Shown: positions 26,590 through 38,645 of the stretch, one piece after another
Position numbering within the stretch: position 1 is the stretch's first letter
Layout: every line of letters begins with the position of its first letter
Made by a program: the position numbers and the translations under genes
Origin: Streptomyces sp. V4I2
Lineage (GTDB): Bacteria; Actinomycetota; Actinomycetes; Streptomycetales; Streptomycetaceae
Length of the DNA: 64,000 bases
Assembly: GCF_030817655.1 (NCBI RefSeq)
Contig: NZ_JAUSZM010000003.1
Span: 434,001 to 498,000, forward strand
Reading direction: 5' to 3'
Notes under the pieces: generated by a model
What the model was told of the DNA's origin: nothing
The model's input: only the letters and a program-made list of their open reading frames with translations
Databases searched by the model: none

Positions 26590-26611
26590 CTACGTTTAGA
26601 TCTAAACGTAG
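26590..26611. promoter_or_regulatory. Perfect 22-bp palindrome, MarR operator
   Basis: Two half-sites CTACGTTTAGA meet head to head to form a perfect 22-bp palindrome between the divergent SDR and MarR genes. Its size and position, 18 bases from the SDR start and 25 from the MarR start, suit a MarR dimer repressing both genes. Confidence 0.85.
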
Positions 26612-26635
26612 TCGACGCGGACAGAGGATCGCACC

Positions 26636-27184
26636 ATGGCCGACGCCCTCCCCTCCTCGCCGCGAGGACCCGGACCCGCCCATTCCCCAGCCGAGATCGC
26701 CGCATCCTGGAGACGGGAGAGACCCGGCACCCCCACCGAGTCGATCGAGATCGTCACGCCTATCTGGTGGCTGGCCAAGCTCTTCGCCGACGACCGCAAC
26801 CGGGCCCTGCGGGATGCCGGGATCGACGCGGCCACCCTCGACCTGCTGTCCGTCATCCGCCGCTCAGGTCCGCCCTACACCCTCAGCACCCGCGAGCTCG
26901 CCCGGCGGACACTGGTGACCGCCGGAGCGATCTCTCAGCGCGTCGCCCGGGCCGAACAGGACGACCTCGTCGAGCGCACCCCAGGGCCCAGCGGCAGCCG
27001 AACCGTCCTGGTGCGGCTCACGGCCGAAGGACACGCACTCATCGAACGATCCGTCGACACCGTGCTCGGCCGAGAGGCCACCCTCGTCAGTTGCCTGTCA
27101 GCCAACGAACGCGCCTCGCTCATCGAGTTGCTGGACAAATTGATGGCCGACGTCCGACAACGCACGGTCCACGAAGCAAGATGA
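26636..27184 (+). CDS. MarR-family regulator
   Basis: A 182-residue winged-helix regulator. After a Pro/Arg-rich leader, helices begin at IEIVTPIWWLAKLF. The DNA-binding part is LSTRELARRTLVTAGAISQR (recognition helix) followed by the wing DLVERTPGPSGSRTVLVRLT, and a C-terminal dimer helix ends the protein. It is divergent from the SDR gene and sits next to the 22-bp palindrome. Autorepression plus ligand-relieved control of the SDR is the likely scheme. Confidence 0.88.
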   Translation: MADALPSSPRGPGPAHSPAEIAASWRRERPGTPTESIEIVTPIWWLAKLFADDRNRALRDAGIDAATLDLLSVIRRSGPPYTLSTRELARRTLVTAGAISQRVARAEQDDLVERTPGPSGSRTVLVRLTAEGHALIERSVDTVLGREATLVSCLSANERASLIELLDKLMADVRQRTVHEAR

Positions 27185-27693
27185 ACCCTTCGGCTCCGCC
27201 CATGAGGACACGTACCAAAGAGCAGGCTCAGAGCAGCCGCCGTAGAAGAGGTCGGCAGCGGCCCACAAGGGGCTCCGTGCAGGAGGCAGCCGTCAGGTCC
27301 CACAACACCCGCCCAGCGGCGGCGGTCTCCTTCACCGGGCGGGCTACCGCGATGAACTGCCGGTCGACAACTTCGGTCGCATCAATGCCCCGGTGAGCCG
27401 CTGGTCAGGGAAAGGCAGGGGAGCGGTCAAGAATCAGCCAACCGGTCGGGCAGGCCGCACGCCTCCATCGCGCCACCCCGTCATACAACTCCCCTGGCAG
27501 GCAAGTGAGTGAACGGACCTCGTAGGTCCTGTGCATGCCATGTCTAATGACCAGGAGTCCGGCGAAGAGGCACAAAAAACTGCTCCCGCCGTGAACGCAC
27601 AACCATCAGCAGGGAATGCACTTCGTGGCACAGTTGCCAGGCCGCTCCCGTCTGCCGTCTGCCGTCTGCCGTAGATCAACGTGAGGGGGGCTC
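27185..27693. other. Gap with a short tandem repeat
   Basis: About 510 bases with no recognised gene. CGTCTGC is repeated three times in tandem at 27649-27671 shortly before the next gene. A lone CGTCATACAA at 27479-27488 resembles the motif of the 46-64 kb island. Confidence 0.4.
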
Positions 27694-27921
27694 ATGCGTC
27701 TCAGAACCATGGGTGCTGCCGTTTCAGCTGTGGCGGCGGCCGTCAGTTCGGCCGTTCTTTACGCGGCCGGTCCGGCTGCCGCAGCGACCACCACGCAGGA
27801 CGTCAGCTCCGGGCCGGTCGCCCCGTCGCGCACGTTGCCGATGAAATGGGCGTCAATGATCGGCAAGACGTCCCCCAGGACGACCGGATACAGTGCGCGG
27901 GTCGGCAGTCTGGTTACTTGA
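27694..27921 (+). CDS. Small secreted peptide, 75 residues
   Basis: The ATG follows GAGGGGGG. The N-terminus is a clear Sec signal: MRLRT, a hydrophobic Ala-rich run, and a cleavage zone AGPAAAAT. The mature part would be only about 45 residues (TTQDVSSGPVAPSR onward), with no Cys and no family I recognise. It ends 11 bases before the next gene and could be a genuine small exoprotein or the truncated front of a longer one. Confidence 0.5.
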   Translation: MRLRTMGAAVSAVAAAVSSAVLYAAGPAAAATTTQDVSSGPVAPSRTLPMKWASMIGKTSPRTTGYSARVGSLVT

Positions 27922-27932
27922 GGAGGGGAAGC

Positions 27933-29153
27933 GTGACCGCCACCAGCGAAACCCGATCCGCGGACGGTGCGGCGCATGCGCCCCAACAGGGCCGACTACG
28001 CCGCCTGATGCGCTACATCCCTTTGATCGCTCCCGTCCTGCTGTGGACCGTGCCCTGTTGGGTGCTGCTGCACGCCGGCCAGCACTGGCCGCTCCCCGTG
28101 GCGACAGGCGGCACAGCCCTGTTCGTCCTCGGTCTGATCGCTATGCCACTCGCGATGGTGCGCGGCCACGGCCGGCGGCAGCAGGACTGGGCGGCGATCG
28201 TCGGAGACACCCTCCTTGGGACCAGCTGGGTGCTGTTCACCTGGTCCGTCCTGCTCGGTGTCCTGCTGCGCCTCGCCCTGACGGTGGCCGGCGTAGGCGG
28301 CGGTCAGGACCGGGCCCGGATCGTCACTTGGGCGGTCCTCGGCGTAGCCGGCGTGCTGCTCGCCTGGGGGTACGCCGAGGCCCGCCGGGTACCACGGGTG
28401 CGCCAGCTCGACGTACAACTCCCGCGCCTGGGAGCCGGATTGGACGGCACCCGCGTCGTCCTCATCACCGACACCCACTACGGCCCGCTCGACCGCGCCC
28501 GCTGGTCGGCGCAAGTCTGCGCGAAGGTCAACACCCTGGAGGCCGACCTGGTCTGCCACACCGGCGACATCGCGGACGGCACGGCCGAACGCCGCCGCGC
28601 CCAGGCCGCTCCGCTCAGCACCGTGCGCGCCACCCGGGCCCGGGTCTACGTCACCGGAAACCACGAGTACTACAGCGAGGCCCAGGGCTGGGTCGACCTT
28701 ATGGACGAGCTGGGTTGGGAGCCGCTGCGCAACCGTCATCTGCTGCTCGAACGCGGCGGCGACACCCTTGTAATCGCCGGCGTGGATGACGTCACCGCCG
28801 AGTCCTCCGGCCTGGCCGGCCACCGCGCCCACCTCGCCGGAGCCCTGAACGGCGCCGACCCCGACCTGCCCGTCCTGCTCCTGGCCCACCAGCCCAAGTT
28901 CGTCGACCGGGCGGCAGCAGGCGGCATCGACCTCCAACTCTCCGGCCACACCCACGGCGGCCAGATCTGGCCCTTCCACCACCTCGTCCGCCTCGACCAG
29001 CCCGCCGTCGCCGGCCTCAGCCGCCACGGCACCCGCACCCTCCTCTACACCAGCCGCGGCACCGGTTTCTGGGGCCCGCCGTTCCGCGTCTTCGCCCCCA
29101 GCGAGATCACCCTGCTCGTACTCCGCTCCCCGCAGCGGCCTCCCACGCCGTAA
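27933..29153 (+). CDS. Membrane-anchored metallophosphoesterase
   Basis: A 406-residue protein with four N-terminal membrane helices (residues about 28-150) followed by a YkuE/YaeI-type calcineurin-like domain. Metal ligands appear in order: LITDTHYG (DxH), CHTGDIAD (GDxxD), VTGNHEYY (GNHE), LLAHQPKF and LSGHTHGGQ (GHTH). The GTG at 27933 has AGGAGGGG just upstream. The active domain should face the outside or the membrane surface; relatives hydrolyse UDP-sugar lipids or unknown phosphodiesters. Confidence 0.9.
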   Translation: MTATSETRSADGAAHAPQQGRLRRLMRYIPLIAPVLLWTVPCWVLLHAGQHWPLPVATGGTALFVLGLIAMPLAMVRGHGRRQQDWAAIVGDTLLGTSWVLFTWSVLLGVLLRLALTVAGVGGGQDRARIVTWAVLGVAGVLLAWGYAEARRVPRVRQLDVQLPRLGAGLDGTRVVLITDTHYGPLDRARWSAQVCAKVNTLEADLVCHTGDIADGTAERRRAQAAPLSTVRATRARVYVTGNHEYYSEAQGWVDLMDELGWEPLRNRHLLLERGGDTLVIAGVDDVTAESSGLAGHRAHLAGALNGADPDLPVLLLAHQPKFVDRAAAGGIDLQLSGHTHGGQIWPFHHLVRLDQPAVAGLSRHGTRTLLYTSRGTGFWGPPFRVFAPSEITLLVLRSPQRPPTP

Positions 29154-29406
29154 CACGGAGCGGGCCGACCATCTCTCATGGACCGGTTCACCTGTCTCGT
29201 CCTCCCATGCGCGGACGCCGGCGGTCGGCCATCTCATCCCAGAACGCGGTATCCAATGCTGGGCAGTTCGGCGTCGTTCGGCCACCGCGGCGGGATCCCC
29301 GTACACCTAGACCGCCATGCAGCGTCAGATACGCGAGTCGACAACCATGCACACCCTGGCCGACCAGCTGCCCCAGCAGAAGGTCAGGTAGGTCGACCGG
29401 GCCTCT

Positions 29407-30085
29407 ATGGTGCTCACTGAGGCCGATTTCCCGCGAGTGCTCAACCCGTTCCAGTGCGAGCCGGCCACCGGGGTCGCCGAGCCGTCCGGCGACGCCGTGA
29501 TCGCCACGGCGACATGTGTCGCGCAGCAGAGCAGGGTGGAGGTCACCTGACGGGTCGGCGACACCGGGCGGGGCTCCGAGGGCAACGGTTCGTCTACGGC
29601 GACGGCCTGGTGATGGCCAACGCCCATGTCGTCGCCAGCGCGGACCGTCCGTGGATCCGCTCGGCGGACGGGACAGTGGCTGCCCGCGACCGTTCGTCCT
29701 GTACGACCCGGGCACCGGCGCCGCGGTGCCACGCGTCCCCGGGCTGAATGCCACGGCCTTCTCCCTCGCCGAGGACGACGCGACGCAGCTCCGCCGTGGC
29801 CGCCGGATACCCGCAACGGCGGCCTCGACCTGCGGGCCGCGAGGGTGGCGACCCGACGGACACCGCCGGCTTCGATGTCTACGAGTTCTCGGTCACCTCG
29901 CCGACGTCTACCAGATCCGCTCTCCCGTCCGCCCCGGCGACTGGCCTACCTCTGATGACCACGGACGGGCAGGTGTACGGGATGGTCTGCGCCCGCTCGG
30001 CCACCCACCCGGACATCGCGGGCGGGCGCCGTCCCGGCTTCGGCGCGGGGTGGTCGCGGCGGGGGCGGCGGTTCAGCTGGCGTCT
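29407..30085 (+). pseudogene. MarP-like trypsin-fold membrane protease, degraded
   Basis: Pieces in several frames line up with the end of the membrane part and the protease domain of MarP-type proteins: VLTEADFPRVLNPFQ, then RVGDTGRGSEGN, GDGLVMANAHVVAS (catalytic His), VVAGYPQ-like AAGYPQR, FDVYEFSVTSPTSTR and LMTTDGQVYGMVCARSATHP. The Ser box that should read GNSGGPL is destroyed (PATGLPL). At least three frameshifts and an early TGA after AQQSRVEVT show this gene is dead. MarP is an acid-resistance periplasmic protease in mycobacteria. Confidence 0.75.
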
Positions 30086-30089
30086 GGCG

Positions 30090-30470
30090 GTTCCTTCGCG
30101 GTAGCCGGATCCGAAGGTGGCGGAGGGCTCTGGGAGACCACCCGTCCCGACAGCGGGACGCTGGCTGTCGCGAACGACTCGACAGAGGTGTTCTTCTTCG
30201 ACGCGGCCACCGGCAAGGAGAACGGCAGACCGCTCACCGGGCACATCGGCTCCGTCGCCGGCCTCGCCTACAGCACGGACGGCAAGAGCGTGCTCACCGC
30301 ACGACTACGCGGGCTTTCGTGTCTGGAGCGCGTGCACCCACGAAGGCCGGGCCATCCTGGAGGCCCTCTGTGGAGGCGATCAGCCAACTCGCTTTCAGTC
30401 CCGACGGCCGCACCCGGGCCACCGTCGGCTTCCAGCACCGCACGATCCACGTGTGGCGCTTGGATTGACT
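30090..30470 (+). pseudogene. WD40-repeat protein remnant
   Basis: The plus strand reads GTLAVANDSTEVFFFDAATG, then RPLTGHIGSVAGLAYSTDGK. After frame changes it continues QLAFSPDGRTRATVGFQHRT and IHVWRLD-stop at about 30470. These are two to three WD40 blades (GH...WD pattern) of a larger beta-propeller protein. The TnpB element borders its 3' end. Confidence 0.7.
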
Positions 30471-30474
30471 TGCA

Positions 30475-30525
30475 CCTCGGGCTGAAGCCCGAGGATTCTG
30501 GCCTTCTCGACTTGTTGCTGTGCCG
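30475..30525 (-). ncRNA. Candidate omega RNA 3' scaffold of TnpB copy 1
   Basis: TnpB nucleases use an RNA transcribed from the 3' part of tnpB through the right end, with the guide taken from flanking DNA. The right-end hairpin at 30475-30494, close after the tnpB stop on the minus strand, is in the expected place. The guide would then be the bases just below 30475, inside the WD40 relic. Confidence 0.5.
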
Positions 30526-31749
30526 CTAGGCGGCACGGGCTTGGGTCGGGAATCCGTGGCTTCCTGTTTCTTCGCGCTGTGCCGGGATTGCTCCCGGTCT
30601 TACCGGCGCTCCGCAGGCCGATGCCGCCAGTCCGGCGGCCGTCTTCACATTTTTTGCGGCATTGTGGTCCCAGTCGTGGACCGTGCCGCAGGCGGCACAG
30701 GTCCATTCCCGCGCGTTCAGGGGTTTGGGCCCGTCCTTGACGCCGCAGGTGGAGCAGGTCTGGGAGGTCGGCTCGAACCGGCCGATCTTCACCAGAGTCC
30801 GCCCGTATCTTGCCGCCTTGTACTGGAGCATGTTCACGAACGAGGACCATCCGGCGTCGTGCACGGACTTGGCCAGCCTGGTGCGGGCCAGTCCCGCCAC
30901 CGACAGGTCCTCCACGGCGATCCCTTGGTTCTCGGAGATCAGCCTGGTGGAGAGCTGGTGGTGGAACTCGCGGCGGGCGTCGGTGACCTGGGCGTGGGCA
31001 CGAGCGACCTTGAGCCGGGCCTTTTCGCGGTTCTTGGATCCCTTCTGTGTGCGGGACAGCTCCCGCTGGGCCTTCTTCAGCTTCTTCTCCGCGCGCCGCA
31101 GGAACCGCGGGGAGTCGATCTTCGTGCCGTCGGACAGTACCGCGAAGTGGGTCAGGCCGAGATCGATGCCGATGGTGCGGTCGGTTTCGGGCATCCGTGC
31201 CGCGTCGGCGGCGGGGTCGGTGTCGATGACGAAGGACGCGAAGTACCGCCCGGCCGCGTCCTTGATGACGGTGACCGAGGTGGGGATGGTGGGCAGGGTG
31301 CGGGACCACGTCACCTTCACCGCGCCGATCTTCGGCAGGTTCAGCCGGCCACTGTTGGTGATGTTCCAGCGGGCGTTGGCGGTGAACCGGATCGACTGCC
31401 GGGCATCCTTGCGGGACTTGAAGCGGGGCGAACCGGTCTTCGGCCCCTTGTGGGTGCCCTTGAGGGAGGCGAAGAAGTTGCGGTACGCGGTCTCGGCGTC
31501 CCGCAGGGACTGCTGGAGGACGACGGCGGAGACCTCGCCCAGCCAGGACCGTTCCGCTGTCCGCTTGGCCTGGGTGATCAGGCGCGTGGACAGCTCCCCG
31601 GCCTTGGGGAACGGCTGCTCGGCCTTGCGGGCGTCTTCACGGGCACGCACCGCGTCGTTGAACACGACGCGGGCGCACCCGAACGCCCTCGACAGCGCGA
31701 TGCGCTGGCCGGTGTCCGGGTACAACCTGAAGGCGTACCTGAGCTGCAT
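30526..31749 (-). CDS. tnpB: TnpB RNA-guided endonuclease, copy 1
   Basis: An intact 407-residue TnpB counted from MQLRYAFRLYPD. The RuvC triad is Asp196 (RTIGIDLGLTHFA), Glu280 (GIAVEDLSVAG) and Asp361 (HDWDHNAAKN). The zinc ribbon has CSTC (332, 335) and CAAC (351, 354). A helical insert rich in Lys/Arg follows the first Asp. All residues needed for cleavage are present. A frame six codons longer (to 31767) exists. TnpB helps the transposon persist by cutting empty sites; no TnpA is present, so movement needs a helper. Confidence 0.92.
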   Translation of the reverse strand: MQLRYAFRLYPDTGQRIALSRAFGCARVVFNDAVRAREDARKAEQPFPKAGELSTRLITQAKRTAERSWLGEVSAVVLQQSLRDAETAYRNFFASLKGTHKGPKTGSPRFKSRKDARQSIRFTANARWNITNSGRLNLPKIGAVKVTWSRTLPTIPTSVTVIKDAAGRYFASFVIDTDPAADAARMPETDRTIGIDLGLTHFAVLSDGTKIDSPRFLRRAEKKLKKAQRELSRTQKGSKNREKARLKVARAHAQVTDARREFHHQLSTRLISENQGIAVEDLSVAGLARTRLAKSVHDAGWSSFVNMLQYKAARYGRTLVKIGRFEPTSQTCSTCGVKDGPKPLNAREWTCAACGTVHDWDHNAAKNVKTAAGLAASACGAPVRPGAIPAQREETGSHGFPTQARAA

Positions 31750-31908
31750 GACGATCACACTGGACATGTCGCAGGCACACCGTCACGACGGAACATTCGT
31801 GCGAACCCTCACCGCTCCCGCAGCCCAGTCCGGCTCCGCCGGAAGGACACCGCGACGCTCCGCGTCGCAACCATCAGATTCGCTTCACCCCCGGCGTGAA
31901 CGCCGGGG

Positions 31909-32253
31909 CAATGCGAATGAATCCCGGTAGCGGAGACCGTGCTGTAGCCGTTTCCAGTTGAGCATGTCCGCGATCATTGAGCCTCCTCCTGTTCGCCTTG
32001 GCGGACTTCCCCGATGGGCAGCATGGTGACGGTCGCGGGGAGGCCGAATCCCGGTGCGGTCTGTACGGGGTCGATGGTGATCGGCTCCGGCGACTGTCCG
32101 TCGGCGGAGCACAGGCGGCGGCCGGCCGTCGCTCGGTGAGGGTGAAGGGCGCACGACCATCCGGGCGTCGACCGCGTGGCGTGCCGTTGGCTGTGGTGCG
32201 TGTGGTGTGCCCTGAGATCTCGTGACGGCTCACCTGTGAAGGAGACATACGGC
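31909..32253. other. Gap between TnpB element and VOC gene
   Basis: About 340 bases. A minus-strand tail (SPEPITIDPVQTAPGFGLPA, ending GEVRQGEQEEAQ-stop near 31974) looks protein-like but I cannot name it. AAGGAGA precedes the ATG at 32254. Confidence 0.35.
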
Positions 32254-32646
32254 ATGTTCGGACAGTCGCAGGCGTTCAGCGGCTTCGCGGTCGACGACCT
32301 TGGCGAGGCCCGCCGGTTCTACGGTGAGACTCTCGGTCTCCAGGTGGAGGAGACCGGGCAGGGGGACATGGCGATGCTGACCCTCACACTCGGCAGCGGC
32401 GCGCGTGTCTTCGTTTACCCGAAGGAGACCCACACCCCCGCAACGTTCACGATTCTCAACTTCCCTGTGGACGACATCGAGGCCGCCGTCGATGAACTGG
32501 AGCGGCGCGGCGTGAGCCTTGAGCGCTATCCCGGATTCGACCATGACGGGAAGGGCGTGGTCCGCGTCGGTGACGGCGGCCCTGCGGCGATCGCCTGGTT
32601 CACCGACCCCGCCGGGAACGTTCTCTCCGTACTCCAGGAGCATTGA
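32254..32646 (+). CDS. VOC-family (glyoxalase/bleomycin-resistance fold) protein
   Basis: A 130-residue protein with two beta-alpha-beta-beta-beta modules: [20 protein letters not shown] and [20 protein letters not shown], ending [17 protein letters not shown] with the family metal-ligand Glu just before the end. The ATG at 32254 has AAGGAGA 8 bases upstream. Function within the superfamily (isomerase, dioxygenase, drug binding) cannot be decided. It stands alone next to katG, convergent. Confidence 0.85.
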   Translation: MFGQSQAFSGFAVDDLGEARRFYGETLGLQVEETGQGDMAMLTLTLGSGARVFVYPKETHTPATFTILNFPVDDIEAAVDELERRGVSLERYPGFDHDGKGVVRVGDGGPAAIAWFTDPAGNVLSVLQEH

Positions 32647-32857
32647 CGATCGGGGCCCGGTCCCGCATTGCTCGGATGTCGCTCTCCGGCTGCGGGAACA
32701 GGTCGGGTACCCCACGGTGCCGCAGAGCCGCTCTGGTTCGAGTGCCGCTCTGGGCGGCGGGCACGCGTGCTGGGGGTGGAGCGCGCGTGCCCACCGTGGA
32801 AGCGCTGCGGGACCTCTGAGCGATCGGCGTCACCGCCCCGGCCGGGACATCGGGGGG

Positions 32858-35495
<2,638 letters not shown>

Positions 35496-38400
35496 GTGAC
35501 CACCGACCTGACCCTTCTGCCGCGTGTCGCCCATCGCGGACAGGAGATCACCGCGCCCCGGCTCCGCGGCCTCCTCGCGCTGCTCGCCGGCGACTTGCGC
35601 ACGGGCTGCAGCACCGAGCGGCTCGTGGCGGGGCTGTGGCCGGACGAGTTACCGGAGCGGCCGGCGAAGGCGGTGCAGGTCCTCGTGTCCAGGGCGCGGG
35701 CTCAGCTGGGCGCCGACGTCATCGCCGGCACGCCGACCGGATACCGTCTCACCCTCGCCGAGGACCAGGTCGACAGCTCCGCTCTGCTGCTGCACGCCGC
35801 CGCGAGCGCGGACCGGGCCAGGGCCGGGGACCACGCGGGATCGCTGGCCGCGGCCGAGGCCGGGCTCGCGCTGTGGGAGGGCACCCCTGACGAGGCGTAC
35901 GACCCCGGCGACCCTGTAGCCGCGCTGCGCACCGAGCGCGCCCCCGTCCGCCGCACGCTCATTCGCGCGCGGGCGCTCGCGCTCGCCCGCCTCGGCCGGC
36001 ACGCGGAGGCGGCAGGGCCGTTGGCCGTGGCCGCCTCGGAGCATCCGCGCGACGAGGAAGTGCTCGCCGAGCTGCTGCGCGGCGAGGCAGCGACGGCGGG
36101 CCCGTCCGCCGCGCTGACGCGGTACGAGGCATACCGCCGTGAGCTCCGCGACGAGCTCGGCACGGATCCGGGCGCCACGCTCAAGGCCGTACAGCGGGAA
36201 CTGCTGCGCGGCGAGGCACCCGTGGTCCGGCACGGTGTGCCGCACGAGCCGAACCCGCTCCTGGGGCGGGACGAGGACATCGCGGCGGTGCAGCGGCTGC
36301 TGCGCGCCTCCCGCGCCGTCAACGTCGTCGGCCCCGGCGGCCTCGGCAAGACCCGGCTCGCGCACGCCGTCAGCCGCCGGGCCGAGCAGCGCGTGGTGCA
36401 TTTCGTGCCGCTCGCCGGTGTCACCGCGGACGCGGACGTGGCCGCGCAGGTGGCCTCCGCGCTCGGCGTGGGCGAGGGGCGGCACGGCGCCATGAGCAGC
36501 CACGCCTCGGCCGACCCGGTGTCCGGCGTCCTCGGCGTACTCGGCTCCGGGCCCGCTCTGCTGGTCCTCGACAACTGCGAGCAGGTCATCCGGGGCGCCG
36601 CCGACCTCGTACAGGCCCTGGTCGCGTCCTCGAAGGACCTGCGGGTGCTCGCCACCAGCCGGGCCCCGCTCGGTCTCAGCTCGGAGGCGGTGTACGCGCT
36701 GCCGGAGTTGGCTCTCGACACCTCGGTCGAGCTGTTCACACAGCGGGCCCGGGCCGCCCGGCCCGGCGTGGAGCTGCCACCGGACGCGGTGGCCGAGCTG
36801 TGCCGCCACCTCGACGGGCTGCCGCTCGCCGTGGAGCTGGCCGCGGCAAGGGTGCGGGTCCTTTCAGTGCCGGACATCGCCCGCCGCCTCGGCGACCGGT
36901 TCGCGCTGCTGCGCGGCGGGGCACGGGACGTGCCGGAGCGCCACCGCACGCTGCACGCGGTCGTGGACTGGAGCTGGAACCTGCTCGCCGAGGACGCCAG
37001 GGCGGCGATGCGTACGCTGTCCGTCTTCCCCGGCGGCTTCTCGGGTGAGGCGGCGGAGCAGGTGCTGGGCGAGGACGCGTTGTTCCTGCTGGAGCAGTTG
37101 GCCGATCAGTCGCTGCTCACCGTCGTCGACACCCCGGCCGGCGTGCGGTTCAGGATGCTGGAGACCGTACGGGAGTTCAGCGCGGCCCGGCGTGCGGAGG
37201 CGGGTGAAAAAGAGGAGGCCATCGGCCGGTTCCTCGCCTGGGCGCGGGACTTCGGGGTCGCGTACCACGACTGGCTCTTCCGCGCGGAACCGCTGACCGC
37301 CTGGGAGCGGATCAGGGCCGAGCAGGACAACCTCGTGCTGGCCCTGCGGCACGCCCTGGCCCGTACGGACGGCCCCACCATCGCCGCCCTCACCGCCGTC
37401 CTCGCCGCCCTGTGGTCCATCGGCAACAACTACCCCCGACTCACCGCCCTCGCCGCGGACACCGGCCCGCCGCTGTCGCACTACTACCCCGAGCCCGAAT
37501 ACGTCGAAGTCGCCCGCGCCGCCGCGGTGTTGTGCACGACGAGCCTGTTCATGGGCTACGGCCCGCACGTCGTACGCCAACTCGTCACCCTCAGGCGGCT
37601 GCCCCCGGCCCCGCCGGACACGCTGCTGCGCGCCATCGCGGTAGTACTGAACGCGTTCCCCGAGATGCTGCCTCCCGACTACGAAGTGCTGCACGAGCTC
37701 TGTGAGAGCGAGCAGCCGCTGCTCGCCGGCATAGCGGAGTGCGTCGCCACCTACGTCTGGGAGTACGAGCACGACATCGACCGGGCGCTCGCCTCTGCGC
37801 GCCGGATCATCATCGCACTGGCGCCGGTCGACAACCCGTTCCTGCGGGTCATGGGCTACGCCCGGCTGGGCGAGCTGTGCTTGAAGACGGAGCAGGGCGA
37901 GGCCGCGTACGGATACCTCAAGGCGGTGCTCGAGGCGCTGCCGCGGCTCGGCGGCGAGCACGACTTCCACGACTTCATCGGCGTCCGCTGGGGCCTCACC
38001 CTCGCCTGCCTGCAGCGCGGCGACCCCGATGAGGCCGAGTACTGGCTGCGGCAGGCGGAGGACGGCAACACGCCGCAGGACGACGACTTCTCCGACCTCG
38101 GCGGCCGTGCCGAGATCGCGCTCGCCCGCGGACTGACCGAGGTCGGGCTCGGCTTGTGGCGCAGCGCCGCGGAGCAGGTAGCCGGGTTCGGCTCGATGCA
38201 CAGCGGCGACCCCTTCCTCGACCGATGGGCCCTGCAGATCCAGTCGGTGGCGGTGACGGCACACGCGCACGCCGGCCGCCTCGAGCTGGTCGCGGAGCCG
38301 GTCCACCGGCTGCGGCAGGGGCTGCGGACCCTGCTCTCCGGTCCGTCCGCCTCGCCCATGGATCTCCATCTGTTCGGGACGGTGCTCCACGCGCTCGGCA

Positions 38401-38645
38401 TGGCAGGGCTCGCCTCCGGCGAGGCCCGTGCCGTGCGGATGATCGCGCTGGCAGAACGGCTGCGGGTGTTGCGCGAGTTCCAGCCGACGATGTCGGCGGA
38501 CCGCGCCCGGAAGGCGGTCGGGGCGGCCGGGAATACGGCCAGGGCGGCGTACGCCGATGCGGTGTCGGAGTACGCCGCCCTGGAGCGGGATGAGCTGCGG
38601 GAGGCGGCCCGCGCTGTCGTAGCGGCTACTTCGGGTCTCGGTTGA
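35496..38645 (+). CDS. AfsR/SARP-like regulator (wHTH-BTAD-NB-ARC-TPR), 1049 residues
   Basis: The N-terminal winged helix covers about residues 1-85 (LLALLAGDLRTGCSTERLVA, AVQVLVSRARAQLGADVI), followed by the BTAD helical domain to about 240 (RYEAYRRELRDELGTDPGAT). The NB-ARC ATPase has a P-loop GPGGLGKTRLA near 280, LLVLDNCEQVI near 356 and DGLPLAVELAAARV. A long helical C-terminus follows. This is the large SARP-type regulator architecture, in which ATP binding and the C-terminal sensor gate DNA binding at direct repeats. It is convergent with and overlaps by 20 bp the DrrAB-type transporter operon. Confidence 0.92.
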   Translation: MTTDLTLLPRVAHRGQEITAPRLRGLLALLAGDLRTGCSTERLVAGLWPDELPERPAKAVQVLVSRARAQLGADVIAGTPTGYRLTLAEDQVDSSALLLHAAASADRARAGDHAGSLAAAEAGLALWEGTPDEAYDPGDPVAALRTERAPVRRTLIRARALALARLGRHAEAAGPLAVAASEHPRDEEVLAELLRGEAATAGPSAALTRYEAYRRELRDELGTDPGATLKAVQRELLRGEAPVVRHGVPHEPNPLLGRDEDIAAVQRLLRASRAVNVVGPGGLGKTRLAHAVSRRAEQRVVHFVPLAGVTADADVAAQVASALGVGEGRHGAMSSHASADPVSGVLGVLGSGPALLVLDNCEQVIRGAADLVQALVASSKDLRVLATSRAPLGLSSEAVYALPELALDTSVELFTQRARAARPGVELPPDAVAELCRHLDGLPLAVELAAARVRVLSVPDIARRLGDRFALLRGGARDVPERHRTLHAVVDWSWNLLAEDARAAMRTLSVFPGGFSGEAAEQVLGEDALFLLEQLADQSLLTVVDTPAGVRFRMLETVREFSAARRAEAGEKEEAIGRFLAWARDFGVAYHDWLFRAEPLTAWERIRAEQDNLVLALRHALARTDGPTIAALTAVLAALWSIGNNYPRLTALAADTGPPLSHYYPEPEYVEVARAAAVLCTTSLFMGYGPHVVRQLVTLRRLPPAPPDTLLRAIAVVLNAFPEMLPPDYEVLHELCESEQPLLAGIAECVATYVWEYEHDIDRALASARRIIIALAPVDNPFLRVMGYARLGELCLKTEQGEAAYGYLKAVLEALPRLGGEHDFHDFIGVRWGLTLACLQRGDPDEAEYWLRQAEDGNTPQDDDFSDLGGRAEIALARGLTEVGLGLWRSAAEQVAGFGSMHSGDPFLDRWALQIQSVAVTAHAHAGRLELVAEPVHRLRQGLRTLLSGPSASPMDLHLFGTVLHALGMAGLASGEARAVRMIALAERLRVLREFQPTMSADRARKAVGAAGNTARAAYADAVSEYAALERDELREAARAVVAATSGLG

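Larger units (their letters stand above)
30475..31908 (-). mobile_element. IS605-group, IS1341-type element (TnpB only), copy 1
   Basis: The transposon consists of a tnpB gene with structured ends and no tnpA. The end downstream of tnpB has a 9-bp stem, 2-base-loop hairpin CCTCGGGCT-GA-AGCCCGAGG (30475-30494). The end upstream has CCCCGGCG-TGAA-CGCCGGGG (31889-31908). Exact cleavage points lie slightly outside these hairpins. Confidence 0.75.

Noticed and set aside
27479..27488. CGTCATACAA as a sixth member of the island motif
   Set aside because: It lacks the flanking GATTGT part and lies in a gap far from the island, so chance is a fair explanation.
27649..27671. Tandem CGTCTGC repeats as a CRISPR or iteron array
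   Set aside because: Three 7-base units without spacers are neither a CRISPR array nor a convincing origin.
31974..32160. A minus-strand gene ending GEVRQGEQEEAQ
   Set aside because: No start, ribosome site or family could be assigned; noted only as part of the gap.
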